13,607 nt of DNA from JAKLQJ01 sp964534135 (GTDB taxonomy: Bacteria; Elusimicrobiota; Elusimicrobia; Elusimicrobiales; UBA9959): positions 1 to 13,607 of the forward strand of contig CAZHQC010000058.1 in assembly GCA_964534135.1 (NCBI GenBank). Reading direction: 5' to 3'. A program made the position numbers and the translations under genes. This document shows positions 1 to 6,545 of the stretch, one piece after another (position 1 is the stretch's first letter; the number at the start of each line of letters is the position of its first letter). Under the pieces are notes generated by a model. That model searched no databases, was not told the DNA's origin, and saw nothing but the letters and a program-made list of their open reading frames with translations.

Positions 1-937
1 CGCATATAAGTATGCGTCTTGCGATAAAAAGGGGGTTTTCTCCGGCTTTAAGCATTTTTGCCATCCAATAAATTGCGGCATCCGGATCTGAACCGCGCAT
101 AGACTTAATAAAAGCTGAAGCATGGTCATAATGCTCATCCGAACTTTTATCATACTTTAAAGCTCGTTTTTGAATGGACTCTTTAGCTATATCCAAATCT
201 ATAACTTTCTTGCCTTTTTTATTAACCGAGGTGGTAATAGCCGCAAGTTCAAGCGCGTTCAAAAGCCTTCTCGCATCTCCCGATGAATGATTTATAAAAT
301 ATTTCCGCGCCTCTTTTTTTAATTCAATATCAAAACTTTTGAGGCCCTCTTTTCTATTTAAAGCGCCTGTTATTATTTTATCAAGCTCCTCTTCGCTTAA
401 AATTTTAAATTCAAAAACAAGAAATCTTGATAGAAGAGCGGAATTAATATAGAAAAAAGGATTCTCAGTTGTAATACCTATTAGAATTATTTCGCCCTTC
501 TCAATTGAAGGAAGTAAAACATCCTGCTGAGTGCGGTTAAAATGATGTATCTCATCCAATATAACAAGAATCTTTCTCTGCTCGGCTATATGAGAACTTG
601 AAAGTTTTTTGGCATATTCGAGAATTTTTTTAAGATCGCTAATACCCGCGACGGCGGCATTTAATTCAAATATTTTAGATTTGGTTTTAGATGATATGAA
701 TTTGGCAAGCGCTGTTTTACCACAACCTGAAGGGCCGTAAAAAACAGCGGAACTTATGGTATCGGCATCAATACTCTTTCTTAATAATTTACCCGGCCCG
801 AGAATATGATTTTGCCCTGCAAATTCTTCTATTTTTTTAGGAGCTAAACGCGCCGCCAAAGGCAAAGAATTATCAAATTCTTTAGGCGCCATATCAGGTT
901 CTTCTTGAATGTTTTCTTCAAAAATGGATTCATTCAT
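1..937 (-). CDS. rarA: RarA/MgsA replication-associated recombination ATPase, 3' end cut by the window edge
   Basis: AAA+ ATPase of the RarA (MgsA/WRNIP1) family, related to clamp-loader subunits. In this family the protein acts on stalled replication forks and gapped DNA in the cytoplasm. I translated it by hand because it is open at the left edge: 312 residues are present of roughly 440 expected, so the C-terminal part of the tetramerisation region is missing. Visible motifs are Walker A GPSGCGKT (about residues 68-75), Walker B ILVILDEIHHF (123-133, D128 and E129), sensor 1 ITTENP (155-160), the arginine finger in ALLSRF (R171) and the family motif DHASAFIKSMRGSDPDAA. The residue after DEIH is usually Arg; here it is His. 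The start is ATG at 937, with an AGGTGAGG sequence at 953-960 (a long 15-nt spacing). It lies 38 bp after zapA, probably in the same operon. Identification is secure. Confidence 0.95.
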   Translation of the reverse strand, partial: MNESIFEENIQEEPDMAPKEFDNSLPLAARLAPKKIEEFAGQNHILGPGKLLRKSIDADTISSAVFYGPSGCGKTALAKFISSKTKSKIFELNAAVAGISDLKKILEYAKKLSSSHIAEQRKILVILDEIHHFNRTQQDVLLPSIEKGEIILIGITTENPFFYINSALLSRFLVFEFKILSEEELDKIITGALNRKEGLKSFDIELKKEARKYFINHSSGDARRLLNALELAAITTSVNKKGKKVIDLDIAKESIQKRALKYDKSSDEHYDHASAFIKSMRGSDPDAAIYWMAKMLKAGENPLFIARRILIC

Positions 938-975
938 AAAAAATTGATTTATCCTCACCTTAAACAGAATTAAAG

Positions 976-1275
976 TTATTCTTTATCAAGCGATTGGTGA
1001 AGTGAACCTATCATCGTATCGACTTTCTTTGCGTTTGCTTGAGTATTGGCATCTATCTTTTGGTGTAAATTATAAAGTTCACTCGCATAGTCAATGGCAA
1101 CCAATACCGCTAATTTGGAAGTATCCACCGTATGAGTTTTTTCTTCCATATATTTCATTTTGTCTTCAACATCAATGGCTAAAGAACCTATCTCGATAGG
1201 GGTCAAGCCATCAATACTAATTTTGTATTCCCTACCCCTAACTTTAATAATAGTTTCATGTTGTTTATTCGCCAT
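976..1275 (-). CDS. zapA: ZapA-family cell division protein
   Basis: Small ZapA-like protein of 99 residues, the usual family length. ZapA binds FtsZ at midcell and bundles its protofilaments. The N-terminal half reads TIIKVRGREYKISIDGLTP followed by an acidic helix, matching the beta-strand plus helix head of ZapA. The C-terminal half (DYASELYNLHQKIDANTQAN onward) is a long helix expected to form the coiled-coil dimer. I chose ATG at 1275 because homology starts there. An upstream ATG at 1293 (105 residues) and a TTG at 1317 are in frame but add residues without family character. The start overlaps the end of the preceding coiled-coil gene by 11 bp, so the two are probably translationally coupled. 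Family assignment is good; the exact start is less sure. Confidence 0.8.
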   Translation of the reverse strand: MANKQHETIIKVRGREYKISIDGLTPIEIGSLAIDVEDKMKYMEEKTHTVDTSKLAVLVAIDYASELYNLHQKIDANTQANAKKVDTMIGSLHQSLDKE

Positions 1276-1528
1276 AATCTGTAAATAATTCATCCTGTTG
1301 AGTTGAAGCTTTTTCAATTTTAATACATATTTTTGAAAGTTTATTTTTAACTTTCTTTTGCCAATCTTTAAATTCTTTTGTTTTCATACTACCTTGAGTT
1401 GTTTTATTCCGCTCTTTTAGAAGAGAACTTACCTGTTTATGCAATAGGCCATTTTCCTCTTCAAGTTCTTTAATAAGTAAAGTGGCGCTATTTACAAGAT
1501 TTTCAAGTTCTGCAATTTTATCACGCAT
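1265..1528 (-). CDS. Small coiled-coil protein, ZapB-like
   Basis: An 87-residue, highly charged protein with no signal peptide. Residues 1-40 show heptad-like spacing of Leu/Ile/Val (IAELENLVNSATLLIKELEE) typical of a coiled coil. Residues 50-75 form a lysine-rich second helix. Its place directly upstream of zapA, with an 11-bp overlap, suggests a ZapB-like partner that crosslinks the division ring. Short coiled coils of this kind often precede zapA in other phyla, but coiled coils are too generic to prove orthology by eye. Start: ATG at 1528. The only Shine-Dalgarno-like sequence is AGGTGGTAGGG, which is the 3' arm of the structured repeat at 1538-1606, so the leader may control initiation. 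It is the first gene of a zapB-like/zapA/rarA operon. Confidence 0.65.
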   Translation of the reverse strand: MRDKIAELENLVNSATLLIKELEEENGLLHKQVSSLLKERNKTTQGSMKTKEFKDWQKKVKNKLSKICIKIEKASTQQDELFTDYGE

Positions 1529-1537
1529 ATCTGTCTT

Positions 1538-1606
1538 ACCCTACCACCTACTTTGGCGCTATAAGCGCCATTATAAAAAACACGCTTCGCAAGCAGGTGG
1601 TAGGGT
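1538..1606 (-). repeat. Structured inverted-repeat element, copy 1 (leader of the zapB-like gene)
   Basis: The outer arms ACCCTACCACCT (1538-1549) and AGGTGGTAGGGT (1595-1606) are perfect 12-bp inverted repeats. Inside are two smaller hairpins: TGGCGC/GCGCCA around TATAA (1554-1570) and GCTT/AAGC around CGC (1584-1594), joined by an A/T-rich spacer. On the transcript of the downstream gene the 3' arm reads AGGTGGTAGGGT and ends 9 nt before the ATG, so it doubles as the ribosome binding site. The same outer arms and layout recur at 5396-5477. The repeats are seen directly; a regulatory role is inference. Confidence 0.85.
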
Positions 1607-1608
1607 TA

Positions 1609-1614
1609 ATTATA
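1609..1614 (-). promoter_or_regulatory. Candidate -10 box for the zapB-like/zapA/rarA operon
   Basis: A perfect TATAAT (minus strand) sits directly upstream of the structured element and downstream of the terminator that closes the preceding gene. This is where a promoter for the division operon is needed. Transcription would start near the 5' arm of the element, making the element the 5' UTR. I find no convincing -35 hexamer at 16-18 bp. Confidence 0.4.
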
Positions 1615-1671
1615 GTAAATACTAAAGACCTCATTCATCCAAATCATCGCACTATTTATACAAGGGAACAT

Positions 1672-1705
1672 AAAAAAAGGGCGAAAATAATATTTTCGCC
1701 CCTTT
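1672..1705 (-). terminator. Intrinsic terminator of the secreted helical protein gene
   Basis: An 11-bp inverted repeat, GGGCGAAAATA (1679-1689) with TATTTTCGCCC (1691-1701), is followed on the minus strand by seven T residues (1678-1672). It begins about 20 nt after the stop codon at 1726. Strong stem plus T-tract; clear rho-independent terminator for minus-strand transcription. Confidence 0.9.
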
Positions 1706-1725
1706 AAAAGTATTTATAGTTTTTT

Positions 1726-2421
1726 TTATGGCTGTGTTCTTCTTGTTAAATCCTGAACACCATAATGAATATCCCTAACTTTCCCAGAATAATCTCTGAC
1801 ATTTCTTGTAATATCTGAAGCTGTCCATTGAGAGTTATAGCCTATGATTTCAGGTTTGGCCGAACGCACAGCCCGTTCAAGATTTCTTGCGGCGCTTTCA
1901 AGACGGAATTGAGCACCATTATAAAGGTCTCTGGCATCCCATTCCATATCTCTGGCCACTCTATTCAGTTTATCCGATTTAACGGCAATATTCAAAAGAT
2001 TGCGAACATCCGTGTAAATTCTTCTCGCATCATTGGTATATTTGGTGATATTAGAAGACATTCTTCTTAAATCATTTTCAAAAAAATGATCCACATTTCC
2101 CGAACTGACTATTCTTCTCGCGGCACTCTCCAATCTATTTATGTCATTATCAAGCCGATTAGCGTCATTTTTTAATCTGCGCAAATCACTTTGAACTCTT
2201 GTGAATTTATAGACAAGATTTTGTTCGACCAAATTGGTAGTGACGTCTTTTTTGATAAGTTTGGCGGGCGCCGCAACTTTAACAGGAACAACTTCTATTT
2301 TCCCCATTTCCTCAAAATTAAGATTGGTAAAACTGATACCTTTTAAACCTTCCATGTCTCCGGCTTTAACTACTGCCGTGAAACCAAATACGATTACAGC
2401 TATTAAATAAATTTTCTTCAT
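1726..2421 (-). CDS. Secreted helical protein of unknown function
   Basis: A 231-residue protein I do not recognise. It begins with a typical signal peptide (MKK, then a hydrophobic stretch) with a likely cleavage after VKA at residue 20, so it is probably exported to the periplasm or envelope. Residues 21-60 look extended (proline/valine-rich, VVPVKVAAPAK). Residues 70-185 are almost entirely amphipathic helix rich in Arg, Asp and Asn, with repeating R-x-x-x-D spacing. The heptapeptide RLESAAR occurs twice, at 96-102 and 173-179, suggesting internal duplication. There are no cysteines or visible catalytic motifs. The gene stands alone: a terminator lies just downstream and a 590-bp gap lies upstream. 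Start: ATG at 2421 with AAGGAG 5-10 nt upstream, but that ribosome binding site sits inside a hairpin (2427-2459). A structural or filament-like envelope role is possible but not shown. Confidence 0.75.
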   Translation of the reverse strand: MKKIYLIAVIVFGFTAVVKAGDMEGLKGISFTNLNFEEMGKIEVVPVKVAAPAKLIKKDVTTNLVEQNLVYKFTRVQSDLRRLKNDANRLDNDINRLESAARRIVSSGNVDHFFENDLRRMSSNITKYTNDARRIYTDVRNLLNIAVKSDKLNRVARDMEWDARDLYNGAQFRLESAARNLERAVRSAKPEIIGYNSQWTASDITRNVRDYSGKVRDIHYGVQDLTRRTQP

Positions 2422-2426
2422 TTTGT

Positions 2427-2459
2427 CTCCTTAGCAAAAGCATTTTAGCTTTTGCGGAG
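2427..2459 (-). promoter_or_regulatory. Leader hairpin covering the Shine-Dalgarno of the secreted protein gene
   Basis: On the mRNA, CTCCGCAAAAGC (2459-2448) pairs with GCTTTTGC (2441-2434) and, after a UAA bulge, with GGAG (2430-2427). The loop is six nt. GGAG is the ribosome binding site of the ATG at 2421, so all of its core is paired. This is the arrangement of a translation-blocking hairpin such as an RNA thermometer or a protein-controlled operator. The pairing is seen; regulation is inferred. Confidence 0.55.
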
Positions 2460-2511
2460 TACCCCCTGCTCTTGTACCCCCTGCTTAAATTCCTATGGAA
2501 TTTAGGGGGTA
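2459..2511 (-). repeat. Tandem GTACCCCCTGCT repeat facing one AGGGGGTA partner
   Basis: GTACCCCCTGCT occurs at 2459-2470 and again at 2474-2485 (15-bp period). A single complementary AGGGGGTA lies at 2504-2511. The second copy forms a hairpin with it, extended by AAATTCC/GGAATTT around TAT (2487-2503). The first copy could compete for the same partner. It lies in the leader of the secreted protein gene, immediately before the ribosome-site hairpin. Confidence 0.6.
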
Positions 2512-2587
2512 TAAATTACACATCATTTAAAGGGTACATGTATTTTACTTACAGTTATAGTGTACTTGCTTAATAAACTTAATATAA

Positions 2588-2610
2588 GGGACTTTAGTCC
2601 CATTTTTTTT
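2588..2610 (+). terminator. Plus-strand intrinsic terminator-like hairpin
   Basis: GGGACT (2588-2593) and AGTCCC (2596-2601) form a short stem, followed after one A by eight T residues (2603-2610). In the plus direction this is a textbook, if short, terminator. No plus-strand gene precedes it. It could stop antisense transcription coming from the 1726-2587 region. Confidence 0.5.
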
Positions 2611-2727
2611 GGCCCTTAAGTCCTATTGTTTAATATCAATGATATATCAAGCTTTCCTTATTTAGGCCGGGTACTTCAGATTTACTATAAATGGGGCGGG
2701 ACACTTTCCCCTAAGAAAATATAGAAA

Positions 2728-2969
2728 AGATTGCGGCAAAGATTTGTGCGAACAATATTAGGTTTTTGACCAAGGATTTGCAGCGAATTCTACTACGAAC
2801 AGCGAGGATATTTGAAAGCAAAAGCTATGTCTTTTGCTTGAGTTCCGGAGCTGGCGGAAAATCCGAAGGTCACATAATTATAAAACCTACGGAGAGTGGA
2901 CTGGGCTATCAAAGGACTGCTATGGACACCTATTAGTGTTCAAGTGAGCACAAAACTTTACCGCAATCT
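2728..2969. ncRNA. Candidate structured RNA (or hairpin mobile element) between pheT and the secreted protein gene
   Basis: A non-coding block whose ends pair over 22 positions with 20 matches: AGATTGCGG...TTTGTGC (2728-2749) against GCACAAA...CCGCAATCT (2948-2969). Nested helices continue inward. GAACA (2750-2754) pairs with TGTTC (2937-2941), and TAGGT (2759-2763) with ACCTA (2928-2932). An arm follows with TGACC/GGTCA (2767-2771/2868-2872), GGATTT/AAATCC (2774-2779/2859-2864) and CAGC/GCTG (2781-2784/2850-2853). It ends in a perfect 9-bp hairpin, AAGCAAAAG/CTTTTGCTT (2816-2824/2831-2839). I see no hallmark of RNase P RNA, tmRNA, SRP RNA or a known riboswitch. The strand is unclear: one mismatch of the closing stem becomes G-U on the minus strand, but another helix keeps its wobble only on the plus strand. 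A MITE-like inverted repeat is the main alternative. Confidence 0.45.
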
Positions 2970-3012
2970 CCTGTAAACTTACAGTCTATTTAAATAATTT
3001 AGAATTTGATTT

Positions 3013-5397
3013 TTAATCGCGAAGTTTGACGTCAAAAGCTTTCTTAAGCTTGCCAAGTATTTCGGACATATGGGAGGTTACTTCTTCATCCGTAAGAGTT
3101 TTTTCCATTGAAGAAAATGTAAATCTTATTGTGATGCTTTTTAAATTTTCGCCGATATTCTTGCCTTTGTAAACATCCATAAGATCAATTTTTGCCAAAT
3201 GGGGAACTTTTGAAACCGTTTTTTCTATATCCGCCCATTCTTTATTTTTATCCAAAACAATGGATAAATCCCGCCACATAATGGGGAACTCGGAAACAGA
3301 ATGCATTTGTTTTATATTTAAATGAAAATCTTTCTTATGCAAGGTTGTCAAATCGGCCAATGAAAATTCAAAATACCATATATTATTATTTTTAAAACCA
3401 TTAGATTTACTTGTTTTAGGATTTAATTGTCCCATAAAACCTATACACTTTCCTCTTAATACTATTTCCAAAGAATTTCCCGAATGCATAAAGGCCGGAA
3501 CATTAGAAGCTTTTATAAATTTTAAATTATCAAAATCCCCGAACGCATGATTTAAAACACCTTTAAGATGATAGAAATCCGCGTTTTCTTCCGTGCTTTT
3601 CCAAAAACGTTCCCCCGCTATGCCATGCATTAACCCCGCAAAATGCGGTCCTTCTTTGTGGCCCTTTTCCTTTTTCTTATAAACATTGCCCACTTCAAAA
3701 ATAGAAACAGATTCCATCTGCCGGTTTAAATTATACTTCAGAGTCTTAATAAGGCCGCAAACAAGTGAGGTTCTCAAGAATTGATATTCAAGAGATAATG
3801 GATTTTTAATATCCACACACTCAGCTTCATTCAATAAACAATTTTTGATTTCTTTTGAGGATATTAAATCATAATTATAAACTTCAGAAAACCCTAAATT
3901 TGAAAATTTATTTTGCAAGCCCGCCACAAGCATAAAAGATGATGTACTGATTGCCTTCATCATTTTCATTTCAGAACTTGAAGGGATAATATCATAACCC
4001 ATAAAGCGTCCTACTTCTTCAGCCGCGTCACAAACACCTTCCATGTCACGCCTATAACTTGGAATTTGAAATTGCCAAGGCTTAGAATCTTTAAGATTAG
4101 GTTGAACTGCTTTTAAGCTATTAAAAATATCCGCATCGCTTAAACTGGTTCCAAGTATGGAATTGATTTTATCGGACTGTACTTCAATTATCGAAGGTTG
4201 ATATTTCACCGGATAATTATCATTAATAGACTCAAGAGAAGCCTGAGGACAAGCAGCCATTATTATTTGAGTTATACGTTTTGCGCTTTGTAATGTAATT
4301 TCAATATCCGCGCCCCGTTCAAATCTGTACGATGCATCTGTTTTTATAGAAATTGCCTGCGATGTTCTCTTTGTCAAAGAAGGAGCAAAACACGCGGACT
4401 CTATAAGTATATTTTTAGTTTCTGCCGATACAGCCGCCAGACTCCCGCCCATAATGCCGGCAAGAGCAAGGGGTTTTTCATTATCCGCTATTATTAAAAA
4501 TTTTTCAGATAATTTTACATCTTGATCATCAAGAGTATTTATATTTTCTCCGGCTTTGGCTAATCTGACTTTTATGCCACCGGATAATTTATCCGCGTCA
4601 AAACAATGCGTGGGCTGACCCATTTCAAACATGACATAATTTGAAACATCTATAAGTAAATTATTTTTTGGATTTATATCCATAGCCCTTAGCCTAGACT
4701 TAATCCAATCAGGAGTTTCAATAGCCCGGACATCTTTTAAAACAATGGCGCTGTATCTCGCGCAATGTTCCGGATTTTCAATTTCAATTGAAATAGAGTT
4801 TTTCCCCTTTCCCTCAAATTCATTTGTTTTTAGATTTTTAAAGGGTAAATCATAAAAAGCGCATAATTCTCTGGCTAAAGCCATATGAGACAAGCCATAA
4901 GATTGATTAGGCAACATTTCAAAATCCAATATAAAATCTTCTTTTTCAAAAAGAGTTTTGGCATCTATACCTACGGGAGTGTCCGTCGGCAAAACCAAGA
5001 TTCCGCCATTATCCTGCCCTTCAACACCAAGCTCTTTGGCGGAACATATCATGCCCGATGATTCCACGCCTCTTATCTTGGCCTTTTTTAATTTTTCTCC
5101 GCCAAGTTCGGCGCCGACGGGAGCAAAGGGTATCTTTTGCCCGACTTCAATATTTTGCGCTCCGCAAACAACTTTAAATTTATTTTCTCCGGCGTTCACT
5201 TGGCATAAAGACAGCCTATCAGCATTTGGATGCTTTTCAATTTCAAGAATTTCACCGGTTATAACACCTTTAAAAGAAGCTCCGGTTTTTTGAATATCTT
5301 CAACCGCAAAGCCTATTCTAATGAATTTTTCCGCCACCTCTTCGGCGCTTAAATCAACATCAATAAAATCCATTAACCAGCTATACAATATTTTCAC
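3013..5397 (-). CDS. pheT: Phenylalanyl-tRNA synthetase beta subunit
   Basis: The 794-residue beta chain of the cytoplasmic alpha2-beta2 phenylalanyl-tRNA synthetase, of normal length for the bacterial long form. Domains in order are an N-terminal MKILYSWLMDFIDVDLS head and the EMAP-like tRNA-binding domain from about 43 to 150 (EIEKHPNADRLSLCQVN). B3/B4 follows, normally the editing site for mischarged Tyr-tRNA, at roughly 210-380 (DVSNYVMFEMGQPTHCFDAD). Then come B5 (about 400-480), the catalytic-like core, and the ferredoxin-fold anticodon-binding domain in the last 95 residues (SVSEFPIMWRDLSIVLDKN). The start is GTG at 5397, supported by family alignment. Its first two bases belong to the 3' arm of the structured element that fills the pheS-pheT gap, and that arm provides AGGTGG four nt upstream as ribosome site. 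It is cotranscribed with infC-rpmI-rplT-pheS. Confidence 0.97.
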   Translation of the reverse strand: MKILYSWLMDFIDVDLSAEEVAEKFIRIGFAVEDIQKTGASFKGVITGEILEIEKHPNADRLSLCQVNAGENKFKVVCGAQNIEVGQKIPFAPVGAELGGEKLKKAKIRGVESSGMICSAKELGVEGQDNGGILVLPTDTPVGIDAKTLFEKEDFILDFEMLPNQSYGLSHMALARELCAFYDLPFKNLKTNEFEGKGKNSISIEIENPEHCARYSAIVLKDVRAIETPDWIKSRLRAMDINPKNNLLIDVSNYVMFEMGQPTHCFDADKLSGGIKVRLAKAGENINTLDDQDVKLSEKFLIIADNEKPLALAGIMGGSLAAVSAETKNILIESACFAPSLTKRTSQAISIKTDASYRFERGADIEITLQSAKRITQIIMAACPQASLESINDNYPVKYQPSIIEVQSDKINSILGTSLSDADIFNSLKAVQPNLKDSKPWQFQIPSYRRDMEGVCDAAEEVGRFMGYDIIPSSSEMKMMKAISTSSFMLVAGLQNKFSNLGFSEVYNYDLISSKEIKNCLLNEAECVDIKNPLSLEYQFLRTSLVCGLIKTLKYNLNRQMESVSIFEVGNVYKKKEKGHKEGPHFAGLMHGIAGERFWKSTEENADFYHLKGVLNHAFGDFDNLKFIKASNVPAFMHSGNSLEIVLRGKCIGFMGQLNPKTSKSNGFKNNNIWYFEFSLADLTTLHKKDFHLNIKQMHSVSEFPIMWRDLSIVLDKNKEWADIEKTVSKVPHLAKIDLMDVYKGKNIGENLKSITIRFTFSSMEKTLTDEEVTSHMSEILGKLKKAFDVKLRD

Positions 5398-5477
5398 CCT
5401 ACCACCTGCCTGCGGCCATAAGCCGCCTCAAATTTTAAAGTAATATTCGCCAAAAGCGAATAGGTAGGTGGTAGGGT
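5396..5477 (-). repeat. Structured inverted-repeat element, copy 2 (pheS-pheT junction)
   Basis: The outer arms ACCCTACCACCTGCCT (5396-5411) and AGGTAGGTGGTAGGGT (5462-5477) match at 15 of 16 pairs. They enclose GCGGC/GCCGC around CATAA (5412-5426) and ATTCGC/GCGAAT around CAAAA (5445-5461). The element occupies the whole gap: the pheS stop codon overlaps its outermost base on one side and the pheT GTG overlaps its other end. The architecture and orientation are the same as at 1538-1606. The first inner hairpin keeps its pattern but differs in two stem positions with compensating changes (GCGGC-GCCGC here, GGCGC-GCGCC there). Confidence 0.88.
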
Positions 5478-6529
5478 CATAAATCTTTGAGTATCCTTAA
5501 ATCATTGTCATAGAGAACACGCATATCTTTTATTCCGAATAAAAGCATAGTAAACCTTTCAACTCCTATTCCAAAAGCAAAACCGCTCCACTTCTCGCTA
5601 TCATAATCACAGGACTTAAGTACTTTTGGATGAATAGTGCCTGCGCCCAAAACCTCAATCCAGCCCGTACCTTTGCAAACGGGACATTTTCCTTTTTTAT
5701 CATTACAGAAAACGCATGTCATATCCACTTCAGCTCCAGGCTCGACAAAAGGAAAATAAGAAGGTCTGAATCTTAGTTTAGCCTTCTGACCAAAAAGCTC
5801 TTTAACAAAAGTTTCAAGCGTCCATTTTAAATCTGCCATACTAACATTTTTATCAACATAAAGACCTTCTACCTGATGAAAGACAAAAGAATGGCTAGCA
5901 TCAATGGCATCACGTCTAAATACTCTTCCCGGTGATACTATGCGCAAAGGCGGCTCTTGCTGCTCCATCGTTCTTATTTGAACAGGAGAAGTATGAGTTC
6001 TTAAAAGTAAATCTCTGTTTTTTGTGTCTTTAAGAGAACTATAAAAAGTATCATGCATATCCCTTGAAGAATGATCTTCGGGAATATTAAGCGCCTCAAA
6101 ATTATAATATTCATTTTCAATAAACGGACCTTCAGCTACGGAAAAACCGAGATTCAAAAATACTTCAGTCATCTTATTGATTGTTTGAGTGATAGGGTGA
6201 ATGCTTCCCTTTGAATAAGGAAAAGCCGGCAGTGTTAAATCAAAGTCATTTTTAAGTCCGGTCTTTAAAGAAGAAGCGCCAAATTTATTTCTTAAATCTG
6301 CCAATTTATTTGTAATATCAGTTTTTAAACTATTTCCCAAAGGCCCCAATACTTTTTTTTCTTCCAAAGAAAAATCTTTTAAATCTCTCAAAAGAAGCAT
6401 TAATAAACCTTTTCGACCGAGATATTCAGTTTCAAGGGCGTCTATATTACCGGCATTTAATTTAAGGGCGGAATTAGAAAAACCATCCCTTACAGAGGAC
6501 AGTTTTTCTTTCCATTCAGTGGAATTCAT
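5477..6529 (-). CDS. pheS: Phenylalanyl-tRNA synthetase alpha subunit
   Basis: The catalytic alpha chain (350 residues, normal length) that forms Phe-tRNA(Phe) together with pheT. The N-terminal 85 residues are the tRNA-contacting coiled coil. The class II core follows: motif 1 at HPITQTINKMTEVFLNLGF (111-129), the substrate loop RTHTSPVQIR (177-186), motif 2 at PGRVFRRD (200-207) with SFVFHQVEGL, and motif 3 at GFAFGIGVERFTMLLFGI (316-333). Four cysteines at 272, 275, 282 and 285 form the CxxC...CxxC insertion seen in many bacterial PheS proteins. The start is ATG at 6529, 16 nt after the rplT stop, with only a weak GAG-type ribosome site, so coupling to rplT is likely. Its TGA stop abuts the structured element before pheT. 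Confidence 0.97.
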   Translation of the reverse strand: MNSTEWKEKLSSVRDGFSNSALKLNAGNIDALETEYLGRKGLLMLLLRDLKDFSLEEKKVLGPLGNSLKTDITNKLADLRNKFGASSLKTGLKNDFDLTLPAFPYSKGSIHPITQTINKMTEVFLNLGFSVAEGPFIENEYYNFEALNIPEDHSSRDMHDTFYSSLKDTKNRDLLLRTHTSPVQIRTMEQQEPPLRIVSPGRVFRRDAIDASHSFVFHQVEGLYVDKNVSMADLKWTLETFVKELFGQKAKLRFRPSYFPFVEPGAEVDMTCVFCNDKKGKCPVCKGTGWIEVLGAGTIHPKVLKSCDYDSEKWSGFAFGIGVERFTMLLFGIKDMRVLYDNDLRILKDL

Positions 6530-6545
6530 TTAAGACTCTAAAGTT

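Larger units (their letters stand above)
2422..3012. other. 590-bp gap without a protein gene
   Basis: This is the only long non-coding stretch in the window. From low to high coordinates it contains the leader hairpin and the C-rich repeats of the secreted protein gene, a plus-strand terminator-like hairpin, an AT-rich stretch with the palindrome TGATATATCA (2640-2649), and a GGGG/CCCC hairpin (2693-2711). Then come the large self-complementary block 2728-2969 and a 14-bp inverted repeat CTGTAAACTTACAG (2971-2984) beyond the end of pheT. I find no convincing small gene and no clear promoter with both boxes. Confidence 0.7.

Noticed and set aside
2728..2969. RNase P RNA, tmRNA or SRP RNA
   Set aside because: I find no GAGGAAAGUCC block, no tRNA-like end with a tag frame, and no SRP apical loop or Alu domain; the layout of pairing also differs.
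3025..3036. Perfect palindrome TTTGACGTCAAA as an operator
   Set aside because: It lies inside the pheT coding end, encodes conserved C-terminal residues and has no second copy.
5396..5477. T-box leader before pheT (AGGTGGTA resembles part of the T-box AGGGUGGNACCGCG)
   Set aside because: The match is short, there is no specifier loop or terminator, and the same arm occurs before a non-tRNA gene at 1538-1606.
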